Shown: positions 39,928 through 47,762 of the stretch, piece by piece
Numbering within the stretch: the stretch's first letter is position 1
How the letters are laid out: the number at the start of each line of letters is the position of its first letter
Assembly (NCBI GenBank): GCA_963710725.1
Contig: CAVQBJ010000008.1
Location: forward strand, 1 to 64,000
Source: CAVQBJ01 sp963710725
Lineage (GTDB): Bacteria; Actinomycetota; Thermoleophilia; Solirubrobacterales; Solirubrobacteraceae
Reading direction: 5' to 3'
DNA: 64,000 nt
Translations under genes and position numbers: made by a program
Notes under the pieces: generated by a model
Databases searched by the model: none
Seen by the model: only the letters and a program-made list of their open reading frames with translations
What the model was told of the DNA's origin: nothing

Positions 39928-42381
39928 CTAGCTGTCCAGCAGCTGAGCGGTCTCGGCGGTGGACAGAGTGGGCTTCTGCAGGCCTACGGAATCGAGCAGC
40001 TCGACAACCTCGTCCCCGTAGAGCTCACGAGCGGCGATGAGCGCCTCGGCGACCTTCTCAACCTGCTCGCGGTTGCGGTGCACGACGGCGTAGGCAATCG
40101 CGTAGGCCTGGCCGAGCAGCTGGGCGGCGGCGCGCCGCTTGAACGGGTCACCGAGTACGCCGGCAACCGGGTCAGCGGAGAACATCGGCCCACCGCCAGA
40201 GCGCTGCATGATCTCCGCGCCTGTCTGTTCGAAGCGTTTCATCGCCGCCGCGGCCTCGCGGGCCTCCAGCCCAAGTCCGAGTTCAGGGCCCATGGCGCAC
40301 GCGCCGACCATCCATGCTGCCCGCAGCGTGGCCGAGGCGACGTCGCCGCCGACCCCTGTCGAGTTCTGGCCGTAGAAGATGCGTTCGGCAGCCATCGCTC
40401 CCAGCGCCCACACGAGCTTGGCGAACTCCTCCTCGCGCCAATGCGAGAAACGCTCTTCTACCTCGATGGCCTGATGATGGCCGAGCGACCCGCCGCGCTT
40501 GCGAATCGATAGCCGCGTGGAGAGGACGCCCTCCATCATCAGATGCCCGCAGACGGCATGCCCCGCCTCGTGGATGGCGACCGCCCGCGTCTCCTTGGGC
40601 TGATATTCGATGGCGACTGCGGTCCCGGACTCGACGGTCGTCATCGCCTCGACGAGGTCGGTCCAGGTGAACGCTTCGCGGCGCTCCGAATGGGCGTAGG
40701 TCAGCGCGAGTGAGCAGACCTGCTCGATCATCGCCGGCGAATACCCGGAGGTCAGGCGGCCAAGCTCGTCGCGCCGACGTGGCTCATCGAGCTCGGCCGC
40801 GTGGGACACCTTGTCGAGATAGAGGTCGAAGATGTCCGTGCGGTCTTCCTTGTCGGGCGTGCGAAACCAGATGTGGCGCCCCAGGCGTCCAGGTCGGGTC
40901 AGTGCCGGGTCCAGCGCCTCCAGCGGCACGTTGGTCGCCCCGATGAAGAAGATCTGCTCGTTGCGCGGCTTGGCCGCCGGGAGCCGCAACGGCAGTCGCC
41001 CGAGTCGCCGCGGGATGAAGAACATCGCGTCCAGCCAGACGTTGAGGCGCTTCTTGAGGTAGCGCCTCACGGCCGGCGGGGAGTCCACACCGTCCATCTG
41101 CACCAGCAACTGATTGAGCGCGAGGCTTCCGCCGCCCATGCCCGGCATCATGAAGCGGGCGATGTTGTCCGAGGCGCGGCTGACGGCAGCCGGCAGGCGC
41201 GAGCACACGGGCGCGGGAGCGCGCATCTCAAACATCCGCTCGCGCCAGCGCTCGGTTTCGAGCACGAGGTCGCCGGACGGGTTCAGGGCTCCTGCCAGGC
41301 CGAAGAAGGCCACGTCTTCGAAAGCCTGCGCACCGACAGCCGCAGCCGCGGGATTGAGGGACTGGCGGCGCATCCCGACGGCGTCGATCTCGTCGACGAA
41401 GACGATGCACTGCCCGCCCCACTTGCGCGCCAGACGCTTCGCCTTCCAGACCATGACGCGGACGATGACGGCATCCATGCCGATGAACGTCTGGGCGAAT
41501 CCGGACCCGGGAATGGAGACGAACGGGCAGTTGAAGCCGGTGGCGATCGCCTTGGCGAGCATCGTCTTGCCCACCCCGGGCGCGCCGAGGAACAGCAGGC
41601 CGCGTTCGCGTTTGCCGCCGGAGCGCTCAAACGCCTCCCCGGCCTGCCAGAGATTGATGACCTTGTCGATTTCCTGCTTCGCATCAGCCTGGCCGCGGAC
41701 CGACTCCATGCGCACACCCCAGTCGGCCTCGCCCGGCTCGTAGCTCTGGATCTGCGCGACACCCATTGCCAGCAGCGGTCCGAAGAGGATGGCGAAGTTG
41801 ATGAAGAACAGGAGCATGAACTGCAGGCCGATGGTCGGCACCAGCGTCACCGCCTGCGGAACCGCTCCGAACAGTGCGCCGAGCGTCGACCCGAACGACT
41901 GTCCCGTAACGATCGAGATCACCCCGACGACGAGCGCCGCCGCAGCGAGCAGGCGCACTCGCCGCGACCAGAACCACGTGCGCCGGCGCGTCAAAGCGTC
42001 GTTGGTCAGCGACCCCCGGTCACTGCCGTCGACCCCAGCCGAGGGGACGAAACGGCGCAGGCCGAGCTCGACGAGCGCCCGCGTCATCACCACGCCCACG
42101 AAAGCCAGTAGAAGGCTGGCGAGAACGCCGAGACGGTCGTGATGGTGCAGGTAATAGAACGCGCCCGGCGCGGTCAGCAGCGCGACGCCGCCGGCGGCGA
42201 ACCCGAGCACTCGCCATTGCGTGCGAAGCTCAGCGTGAGACTGGCCCGTGAAGGCCGACTGGGACTCAGCGAGCGCCTCCAGCTTCGTCGGGGGGCCATG
42301 GGCTGCGAGAGCGCCGCTGTGCGCCGCGGACGAGCGGGCGACGCGCGCCCTTGCGAGCAGTCTGTTGCGTGGAAATGCCAT
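39928..42381 (-). CDS. FtsH-like membrane AAA+ metalloprotease, atypical
   Basis: 817 residues. About four N-terminal transmembrane helices (59-82, 87-105, 142-160, 182-208) precede an AAA domain: Walker A GAPGVGKT (266-273), Walker B VFVDEID (about 328-334), second-region-of-homology GATNVPLEALDPALTRPGR (481-499). The M41 protease domain has HEAGH at 604-608 and a later GVGGDVASAT. Canonical FtsH has two helices and is about 650 residues; here roughly 65 extra residues lie between Walker B and LNQLLVQMDGVD, and about 30 follow before the SRH. It should be an ATP-driven membrane protease, probably a paralogue of the housekeeping FtsH. Confidence 0.88.
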   Translation of the reverse strand: MAFPRNRLLARARVARSSAAHSGALAAHGPPTKLEALAESQSAFTGQSHAELRTQWRVLGFAAGGVALLTAPGAFYYLHHHDRLGVLASLLLAFVGVVMTRALVELGLRRFVPSAGVDGSDRGSLTNDALTRRRTWFWSRRVRLLAAAALVVGVISIVTGQSFGSTLGALFGAVPQAVTLVPTIGLQFMLLFFINFAILFGPLLAMGVAQIQSYEPGEADWGVRMESVRGQADAKQEIDKVINLWQAGEAFERSGGKRERGLLFLGAPGVGKTMLAKAIATGFNCPFVSIPGSGFAQTFIGMDAVIVRVMVWKAKRLARKWGGQCIVFVDEIDAVGMRRQSLNPAAAAVGAQAFEDVAFFGLAGALNPSGDLVLETERWRERMFEMRAPAPVCSRLPAAVSRASDNIARFMMPGMGGGSLALNQLLVQMDGVDSPPAVRRYLKKRLNVWLDAMFFIPRRLGRLPLRLPAAKPRNEQIFFIGATNVPLEALDPALTRPGRLGRHIWFRTPDKEDRTDIFDLYLDKVSHAAELDEPRRRDELGRLTSGYSPAMIEQVCSLALTYAHSERREAFTWTDLVEAMTTVESGTAVAIEYQPKETRAVAIHEAGHAVCGHLMMEGVLSTRLSIRKRGGSLGHHQAIEVEERFSHWREEEFAKLVWALGAMAAERIFYGQNSTGVGGDVASATLRAAWMVGACAMGPELGLGLEAREAAAAMKRFEQTGAEIMQRSGGGPMFSADPVAGVLGDPFKRRAAAQLLGQAYAIAYAVVHRNREQVEKVAEALIAARELYGDEVVELLDSVGLQKPTLSTAETAQLLDS

Positions 42382-42567
42382 AACCCGTCAAACCTCTCCA
42401 ACGTGACGAGCCGAGCCACCCTGTCGCGTGACCCGGCATCGACATCGCTTCGCAACGTGTCATCGGCCTCTGGGACCGGGTCGTTAGCCGGAGAAGCCAT
42501 GTCCGCGCAAATAGGCAGTGGACAGACGTCTCATCGCGGTGGACGAAACCCGGGCGATCTGGCCATC

Positions 42568-42583
42568 TGTGACCCAGATCACA
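42568..42583. promoter_or_regulatory. CRP-like palindrome at left transposon junction
   Basis: TGTGACCCAGATCACA is a perfect TGTGA-N6-TCACA palindrome, the consensus of CRP/FNR-family cAMP receptor proteins including actinobacterial CRP. Its last four bases come from the transposon end (from 42580) and the rest from target DNA. It is about 185 bp upstream of the FtsH-like gene and is centred about 39 bp before the putative transposase start point. Confidence 0.6.
42572..42579. repeat. 8-bp target site duplication, left
   Basis: ACCCAGAT directly precedes the left inverted repeat and is repeated exactly at 45299-45306 after the right inverted repeat. Eight base pairs is the duplication length known for IS1595-family transposition. 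Confidence 0.85.
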
Positions 42584-42602
42584 CTTATGTCGTCAGAGTA
42601 TG

Positions 42603-42608
42603 TATAAT
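42603..42608 (+). promoter_or_regulatory. -10 box of transposase, leaderless candidate
   Basis: A consensus TATAAT lies at 42603-42608, only six bases before the transposase ATG at 42615. This spacing puts transcription start at the ATG itself, so the message would be leaderless, which is common in Actinobacteria. The -35 region falls within the inverted repeat. Confidence 0.55.
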
Positions 42609-42614
42609 GTTTGT

Positions 42615-43550
42615 ATGGCCGCGAAGAACCGCAACGAGCAGCGACGATACGCCTCGTCGGCGTCGGACTACTCGCTCATGGAGTTCATGCGCGACTTCCC
42701 CGACGATGCCGCGTGCCTGGACCGTCTGTGGCGCGAGAAGTACGCGCCCGACGGCCACCACGCGCAGTGCCCGCGCTGCGAGCGTGAGCGCAAGTTCCAT
42801 CGGACGACGACCCGCGCGTCCTACACGTGCGATACGTGCGGGCTGCATGTCCACCCGATGAAGGGCACGATCTTCGAGAAGACGACGACGCCGCTGAACC
42901 TCTGGTTCTACGCGATGTACTTGATGGCGAGCACTCGCTGCGGAATCTCCGCCAAGCAGCTCGAACGCGAGCTGGGCGTCGGATACAAGACCGCGCACCG
43001 CATGATGAAGCGGATCAGAACCGAGCTGATGACCGACGTGGGTGACGAGCCGCTGTCGGGTGACGTCGAGGTCGATGAGACGTCGTGGGGCGGAAAGCCG
43101 CGCAGGGCTCACGCTACGCGCGCTGAGGCCGCCGCGTTCCGCGAGGCCAAGCCCACGGTGCTCGGGATGGTCGAGCGCGGCGGGAAGGTCCGTGCTCGCG
43201 TCATCGCGTCCCGTCGTGGAGCGCCTCTTAGTAGAGCCGTGCTGGCCAACATCAACCCGACGTCGATCATCTTCACCGACGACTGGCCCGCGTACAAGCC
43301 GCTGCGCCGCCAATACCTCGACCACAAGATCATCAATCACTCGGCCGGCTCCTATGTCGACGGGACGACGCACACGAACACGATCGAAGGGTTCTTCGGG
43401 AACCTCAAGACCGGGATGCGCGGCGCGTATAAGAAGGTGTCGCCTCGCTACTTGCAGTCCTACGTGGACGAGTACACCTGGCGCTACAACGCCCGGCACG
43501 ATGGCCGAGCGATGTTCACGCAACTGCTTGAGCGCGCCGCCCAGGCATAG
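42615..43550 (+). CDS. IS1595 family (ISXO2-like) transposase
   Basis: 311 residues. An N-terminal zinc ribbon (CPRCERERKFHR ... YTCDTCGLHVHPM) precedes a helix-turn-helix (ISAKQLERELGVGYKTAHRMM) and the ISXO2-like DDE-type catalytic domain: GDVEVDETSWGG (first Asp), IIFTDDWPAYKPL (second Asp) and HTNTIEGFFGNLK (third acidic/Asn region), ending EYTWRYNARHDG. It catalyses cut-and-paste movement of the element. ATG 42615 follows a TATAAT; the frame upstream from 42600 has no support. The next gene begins 12 bp downstream. Confidence 0.94.
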   Translation: MAAKNRNEQRRYASSASDYSLMEFMRDFPDDAACLDRLWREKYAPDGHHAQCPRCERERKFHRTTTRASYTCDTCGLHVHPMKGTIFEKTTTPLNLWFYAMYLMASTRCGISAKQLERELGVGYKTAHRMMKRIRTELMTDVGDEPLSGDVEVDETSWGGKPRRAHATRAEAAAFREAKPTVLGMVERGGKVRARVIASRRGAPLSRAVLANINPTSIIFTDDWPAYKPLRRQYLDHKIINHSAGSYVDGTTHTNTIEGFFGNLKTGMRGAYKKVSPRYLQSYVDEYTWRYNARHDGRAMFTQLLERAAQA

Positions 43551-43562
43551 GAGAGGACGCCG

Positions 43563-44237
43563 ATGGATCGCGCCAAAGCGCATGCGTTTTACTCCGAAAT
43601 CGCCAACCAATGCCTGTACATCGTCCTCGCCTACGACCAAGTGACCGCGCTGCATTCGGCCGACGTGCAGCGCGAAGCAGACTTTGTAGGGCGCATGGAG
43701 GACTGGAAAGCGCGCTCGGCGGCCCTTGACGCCAGCAACCCAGGTCGGCAGCAACGAACGGCCCTCATGGACGAACACCGAGAGATCATGGCCTCGGGGA
43801 GGCGAGACCGAGAGCCGCAAGATCTCCAATGGATCTTCTTGCAAAGCATCGTGATTGCCGCTGCGAACATCTCAAAAATCCTCTGGGGCAGCCGGCAGCG
43901 GAGCACGGCGGGGGGAAAACGTGAGCAGGAGCGAGAACCCCTACGCCGCCAGATCGGTATCGACAACAGCTCGCCGTTCTACGAGCGGCACGTACGCAAC
44001 CGCTTCGAGCATTTCGACGAAGACCTCGACGACTGGTACGACAAGAACAAGCCCGTAGTCACAATGGTCCGGGGTATGAGCTACGGACCGAGCGCGATTC
44101 AACCCGCCAAGGGCATCTTCGGCCACTACGACCACACCGTGGCGGTCCTCACGTTCGGCACCAAGCGGGTCGAGATACGGCCCCTGGTCACCGAGGCCAA
44201 GCGGATACTCCCGCTCGCCAAAGCACAGCAGAGCTAA
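43563..44237 (+). CDS. Transposon passenger, HEPN-like (RX4H) protein
   Basis: 224 residues. Helical N-terminal half (LQSIVIAAANISKILWG) followed by 'YERHVRNRFEHFDEDLDDWY'. The RNRFEH (Arg145 to His150) fits the RX4-6H signature of HEPN ribonucleases, and the helix pattern agrees, but other HEPN features were not tested. The C-terminal third is strand-rich (HTVAVLTFGTKRVEIRPL). GGAGAGG precedes ATG 43563, 12 bp after the transposase stop, so it is in the transposase transcript. A role in toxicity or defence is inference. Confidence 0.6.
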   Translation: MDRAKAHAFYSEIANQCLYIVLAYDQVTALHSADVQREADFVGRMEDWKARSAALDASNPGRQQRTALMDEHREIMASGRRDREPQDLQWIFLQSIVIAAANISKILWGSRQRSTAGGKREQEREPLRRQIGIDNSSPFYERHVRNRFEHFDEDLDDWYDKNKPVVTMVRGMSYGPSAIQPAKGIFGHYDHTVAVLTFGTKRVEIRPLVTEAKRILPLAKAQQS

Positions 44238-44242
44238 TTCGG

Positions 44243-44410
44243 CTAAGCGCGGTCGCTGGGTCGCTGGCGCTCCGGCGACCGCCGGGCAGCCTGCCGGATC
44301 AGCGCGTCGATCGTCTCGCGCTTCGGGACCGGAATCTCGATCGGCTCCGCCGGCTCGCCCTTGCTGTCCTTCCCGCGCGGCTGCGTCGGCTGCTTGTCCT
44401 GCTCGCTCAT
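44243..44410 (-). CDS. Small acidic/basic passenger protein, 55 aa
   Basis: From ATG 44410 to TAG 44243. The sequence is hydrophilic (MSEQDKQPTQPRGKDSKGEP) with a core 'IEIPVPKRETIDALIRQAA'. Short actinobacterial proteins with an IPVPKR-type motif followed by a helix are familiar but uncharacterised. It is opposite in strand to its two neighbours and convergent with 43563-44237. The ribosome-binding site is weak. Probably real because the motif is recognisable. Confidence 0.5.
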   Translation of the reverse strand: MSEQDKQPTQPRGKDSKGEPAEPIEIPVPKRETIDALIRQAARRSPERQRPSDRA

Positions 44411-44430
44411 CCCTGAGAGGCTAGCGCGCG

Positions 44431-45234
44431 ATGCCGCGCCTCGACTTGACTAACGCCCGGTCGAAACTCGCGCATGCGAAAGGCCATATCGATCTGCTTC
44501 GCGCCGAAATCGCGGAAGCCGGAGCCCCAGATCCAGACGTCATCCCCCTTACGCGGCAATACGAAGCGGACCAGGGCGCCGTCGTCTACCGGCTCGGCCG
44601 CGTCATACAAATCAACGAGGAGTGGTCGTTGATAGTCGGGGATGCAATTCACGATCTCCGCGCGGCCCTCGACCATCTCATGTGGCAACTCGCGAAGCGG
44701 CACCTCGGCCGCGTTCCCACCGAACGAGAAGCCAAGAGCATCCAATTCCCGGAGGTCCGCCGCCTCAAGGACTTCCAAGGAAACCGGTTCCTTCAGTACG
44801 TCGACCCCGCGGATATCGCCCGGCTCAAGCCGTACCAGCCATACAAGCGACTCAAGAAGGGTGAGCTTCATCCCCTCCCGAAGCTCATTCGACTCTCGAA
44901 CATAGACAAGCACCGGCGCCTGCACCTGCTCGTCACAAGGCCGTACCAATCGCCGCTGACCAACCGCATCGACGCCTACACCGACTGCGTGACGCGCCCG
45001 AGACTGATGCCGGACGGCGGCCGCGCCCACGCGCACATCATCGCGCCGGGGCCAAATCCGCGAACGAACGACCCAATAATGTTCGTATTCGTCGCTCCCA
45101 CAGGCCCGAACCCCGATGTGGACTTCGATATGACGCTCACCGCGTTCGTAGGCATTGGCCGCCTGGGACCACTGATTCCCCTGCTCGACGCCTTCGCGCT
45201 GTATGTAGGGAACGTGCTCAACGCCTTCTCGTGA
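44431..45234 (+). CDS. Transposon passenger, second RX4H-containing protein
   Basis: 267 residues. The N-terminal half is a helical bundle with the conserved-looking 'SLIVGDAIHDLRAALDHLMW', where Arg77-AALD-His82 again fits RX4H. Many uncharacterised bacterial proteins share the 'GD..H.LR.ALDHL' signature. The C-terminal half has 'LSNIDKHRRLHLLV' and ends in a hydrophobic helix. It is the last gene before the right inverted repeat. No similarity in length or tail to the first passenger, but the same helical motif type suggests related chemistry (inference). Confidence 0.6.
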   Translation: MPRLDLTNARSKLAHAKGHIDLLRAEIAEAGAPDPDVIPLTRQYEADQGAVVYRLGRVIQINEEWSLIVGDAIHDLRAALDHLMWQLAKRHLGRVPTEREAKSIQFPEVRRLKDFQGNRFLQYVDPADIARLKPYQPYKRLKKGELHPLPKLIRLSNIDKHRRLHLLVTRPYQSPLTNRIDAYTDCVTRPRLMPDGGRAHAHIIAPGPNPRTNDPIMFVFVAPTGPNPDVDFDMTLTAFVGIGRLGPLIPLLDAFALYVGNVLNAFS

Positions 45235-45294
45235 ACCGCGCTGCTTGCCATGCGCGGCCGAGTCTACCGGGTCTACATACCTTGATGACATATG

Positions 45295-45310
45295 TGTGAC
45301 CCAGATCACA
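45295..45310. promoter_or_regulatory. CRP-like palindrome regenerated at right transposon junction
   Basis: TGTGACCCAGATCACA recurs here exactly, its first four bases coming from the transposon end and the rest from target DNA. Because the element ends in CACA/TGTG, insertion into the palindrome left a complete TGTGA-N6-TCACA at each junction. The 8-bp duplication ACCCAGAT (45299-45306) lies inside it. Confidence 0.6.
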
Positions 45311-45403
45311 CACGACCAGGCCGAAGTCGCGCATCATGATGATCGACCCGCAGCAAGTAGCACCCTCCGAAGCACACATAGCAGCATCCCTCCCCTCAGG
45401 AAA

Positions 45404-45433
45404 ACGGCCCGGTTCCCTCCCGGGCCGTTTTTC
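45404..45433. terminator. Bidirectional intrinsic terminator
   Basis: ACGGCCCGG (45404-45412) and CCGGGCCGT (45420-45428) form a 9-bp GC-rich stem with a short loop, followed by TTTTTCTT on the plus strand and preceded by AAAA for the minus strand. It can stop transcription leaving the transposon rightward, and any readthrough from dxs leftward. Confidence 0.75.
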
Positions 45434-45776
45434 TTAACGCGCGGGCAACGGGCGCGAACGTCCACGCACGTTCCGTCGCGCGGACGGCGCGTCCGGGCGA
45501 GGGTGTGCTCGATTTGCGGCCGCATGGTGTGCATACGGGACCACACCCCCGGGCGCGAACGCGCCGCGAAGGCCACTCGGCACGCTCGCGTATCGGTCCC
45601 GTCGCGGCGCCGATACGCAGCGTGACCCGCGGGGCGCTTCCGTCACCGTCGCGTCACCCGCTCCGGGGTAGCCGCAGGTGTCGGCCCTACGCCCGCCGCC
45701 GCGGCCGCCGCCGCCGCAGCCGCCGCCGCCGGGCAGCGCGCGGCACCCGCGGGCCGAGGAGCCGCGGCCTCAGGCC
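45434..45776. other. Intergenic region downstream of dxs, GC-rich simple sequence
   Basis: About 340 bp with no supportable gene. It contains CCG/GCC-triplet-rich runs around 45690-45740 and ends at the dxs stop. No promoter or RNA structure beyond the terminator at 45404 was recognised. Confidence 0.5.
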
Positions 45777-47762
45777 TCAGGCCTCGACAGCCGTCGAACG
45801 GCGATCGAGGATCGCCGTCTCGACGCGCTCGGCGATGCGCTCAGGCGTGAAGCCGACCTCCGTGTGCAGCAGGGCCGGGCTGCCGTGGGTGACGTAGCGG
45901 TCGGGAAGGCCGACGCGAAGGATCCGCACCGCGCCGGCGCCCGCGTCGTTGAGGGTCTCCCACACGGCGGAGCCGAACCCGCCGTGCAGCACGCCCTCCT
46001 CGACGGTGACGAGCAGGTCGTGCTCGGCCGCGAGCTCGGCCATCAGCGCGGCGTCGATCGGCTTGGCGAAGCGGGCGTCGGCGACCGTGACGTGGATCTC
46101 GCGCTCGGCGAGCAGCTCGGCGGCGTCGAGCGCCTTGCCGACGCCCGTTCCGTAGCCGACGAGCGCGACGCGTCCGCCGCTGGGCTCGGCGGCGCCGCCC
46201 TCGCGCAGGACCTCGCCGGTGCCGATCTCGACGAGCGACGGTTCGTCGGGGATCGCCACACCCGGGCCGGAGCCGCGCGGGTAGCGCAGCGCAACCGGGC
46301 CGTCGTCGTAGACGAGCGCGGTGTGCAGCATGTCGCACAGCGTCGCCTCGTCGCGTGGGGCCATCAGCACGATGTTGGGCAGGCAGCGCAGATAGGCGAC
46401 GTCGAAGGCTCCGTGATGCGTCGGCCCGTCGTCGCCGACGAGCCCCGCGCGGTCCATCGCGAACACGACGTTGAGCTTCTGCAGGCAGACGTCGTGGACG
46501 ATCTGGTCGTACGCGCGCTGCAGGAAGGTCGAGTAGATCGCGGCGACCGGCTTTACGCCCTCGAGGGCCAGGCCCGAGGCGAACAGGACCGCCTGCTGCT
46601 CGGCGATGCCCACGTCGAAGTAGCGCTCGGGCATCGCCTTCTGCAGGATGTTCAGGCCGGTTCCAGAGTTCATCGCCGCGGTGATCCCGACGATCCGGGC
46701 GTCGCGCTCGCACTCGCGCACGAGCGCCTCGCCGAACACCTGCGTGTAGGCCGGGGGTGGCGGCCTCGAGAAGCGCGAGCTCTTGCGGACCGGGGCCGGC
46801 GCGCCGTTGGCGATCGAGTTGGGCTTGGCCGCGTGCCAGCGCTCCATCCCCTCCAGGCCGCCCTCCTCGGCGGGCGCGAAGCCCTTGCCCTTGACCGTGG
46901 CGATGTGCACGACGACCGGGCGCTCGGCGGCGAGCGCCTCGCGCAGCGCGACGCGCAGGCCGCGCACATCGTGGCCGTCGATGACGCCCATGTAGGCCCA
47001 ATCGAGCTCCTCCCAGAACAAGCCGGGCGCCCAGAACGCCTTGATCGACTCCTTCAGCTGGGGACCGAGGCGCTCGAACTTCGCGCCGATTCCACCGGGC
47101 AGGCGCGAGAGGCCGCCCTCGACGCCCTCGCGGGCGTGCCAGAGCTTCGGATTGAGGCGGACACGGTTGAAGTACCGCGACAGCGCGCCGACGTTCGGGG
47201 CGATCGACATCCCGTTATCGTTGAGCACGACGACGATCGGAGTGCCGAGACCACCGGCCTGGTGGATCGCCTCGAAGGCGACGCCACCGGTCATCGCCCC
47301 GTCGCCGATCACGGCGACGACCTTGCCATCCTCGATGCCGATGTGGCGCATGCCCTCCTTGACCCCGACGGCGTAGCCGATCGATGTCGACGCGTGGCCG
47401 GCGCCCATGATGTCGTGCTCGGACTCGGCGATCGAGCAGAACGGCGCGAGACCTCCGTACTGGCGGATCGTCGGCAGCTCGTCGCGGCGGCCGGTGAGGA
47501 CCTTGTGCGGGTAGGCCTGGTGCCCGACATCCCAGAGCACCTTGTCGCGGGGCGAATCGAGCAGCGAATGGAGCGCGACGGCCAGCTCGCACGTCCCGAG
47601 GTTCGCGCCGAAGTGCCCGCCGATCTCCCCGACCGTCTCGATGATGTGCTCGCGGACCTCCTGGGCGACCTGCCCGAGCTGCTCCTCGGTGAGCGACCTC
47701 AGGTCGGCTGGACCGTCGATGCCGGGCAGCAGACGCTCACGCGGTTCGTCGGCGGGGGTCAT
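45777..47762 (-). CDS. dxs: 1-Deoxy-D-xylulose-5-phosphate synthase
   Basis: 661 residues. The thiamin-diphosphate enzyme of the first MEP-pathway step joins pyruvate and glyceraldehyde 3-phosphate. Seen: LWDVGHQAYPHKVLTGR, the TPP/metal motif IGDGAMTGGVAFEA, then the pyrimidine domain DRAGLVGDDGPTHHG and a C-terminal transketolase domain. The ATG at 47762 overlaps the stop of the prenyltransferase gene by 4 bp, linking precursor supply and chain elongation. Confidence 0.97.
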   Translation of the reverse strand: MTPADEPRERLLPGIDGPADLRSLTEEQLGQVAQEVREHIIETVGEIGGHFGANLGTCELAVALHSLLDSPRDKVLWDVGHQAYPHKVLTGRRDELPTIRQYGGLAPFCSIAESEHDIMGAGHASTSIGYAVGVKEGMRHIGIEDGKVVAVIGDGAMTGGVAFEAIHQAGGLGTPIVVVLNDNGMSIAPNVGALSRYFNRVRLNPKLWHAREGVEGGLSRLPGGIGAKFERLGPQLKESIKAFWAPGLFWEELDWAYMGVIDGHDVRGLRVALREALAAERPVVVHIATVKGKGFAPAEEGGLEGMERWHAAKPNSIANGAPAPVRKSSRFSRPPPPAYTQVFGEALVRECERDARIVGITAAMNSGTGLNILQKAMPERYFDVGIAEQQAVLFASGLALEGVKPVAAIYSTFLQRAYDQIVHDVCLQKLNVVFAMDRAGLVGDDGPTHHGAFDVAYLRCLPNIVLMAPRDEATLCDMLHTALVYDDGPVALRYPRGSGPGVAIPDEPSLVEIGTGEVLREGGAAEPSGGRVALVGYGTGVGKALDAAELLAEREIHVTVADARFAKPIDAALMAELAAEHDLLVTVEEGVLHGGFGSAVWETLNDAGAGAVRILRVGLPDRYVTHGSPALLHTEVGFTPERIAERVETAILDRRSTAVEA

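Larger units (their letters stand above)
42580..45298 (+). mobile_element. IS1595/ISXO2-type transposon with three passenger genes
   Basis: The 2719-bp element is bounded by imperfect inverted repeats (42580-42604, CACACTTATGTCGTCAGAG then TATGTA; 45274-45298, inverted) matching at 21 of 25 positions, and flanked by the 8-bp duplication ACCCAGAT. It encodes an ISXO2-like transposase, two plus-strand passengers and one short minus-strand gene. All ends and the transposase are intact, so the insertion looks recent. Confidence 0.88.

Noticed and set aside
42572..45306. 17-bp TGTGACCCAGATCACAC as a 17-bp target duplication
   Set aside because: The outer bases are explained by the element's own CACAC termini; the 8-bp ACCCAGAT fits the family's known duplication length.
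45690..45740. CCG/GCC-rich run as a repeat element or toxin gene
   Set aside because: Simple-sequence bias in a GC-rich intergenic region; no frame, no repeats of defined length.
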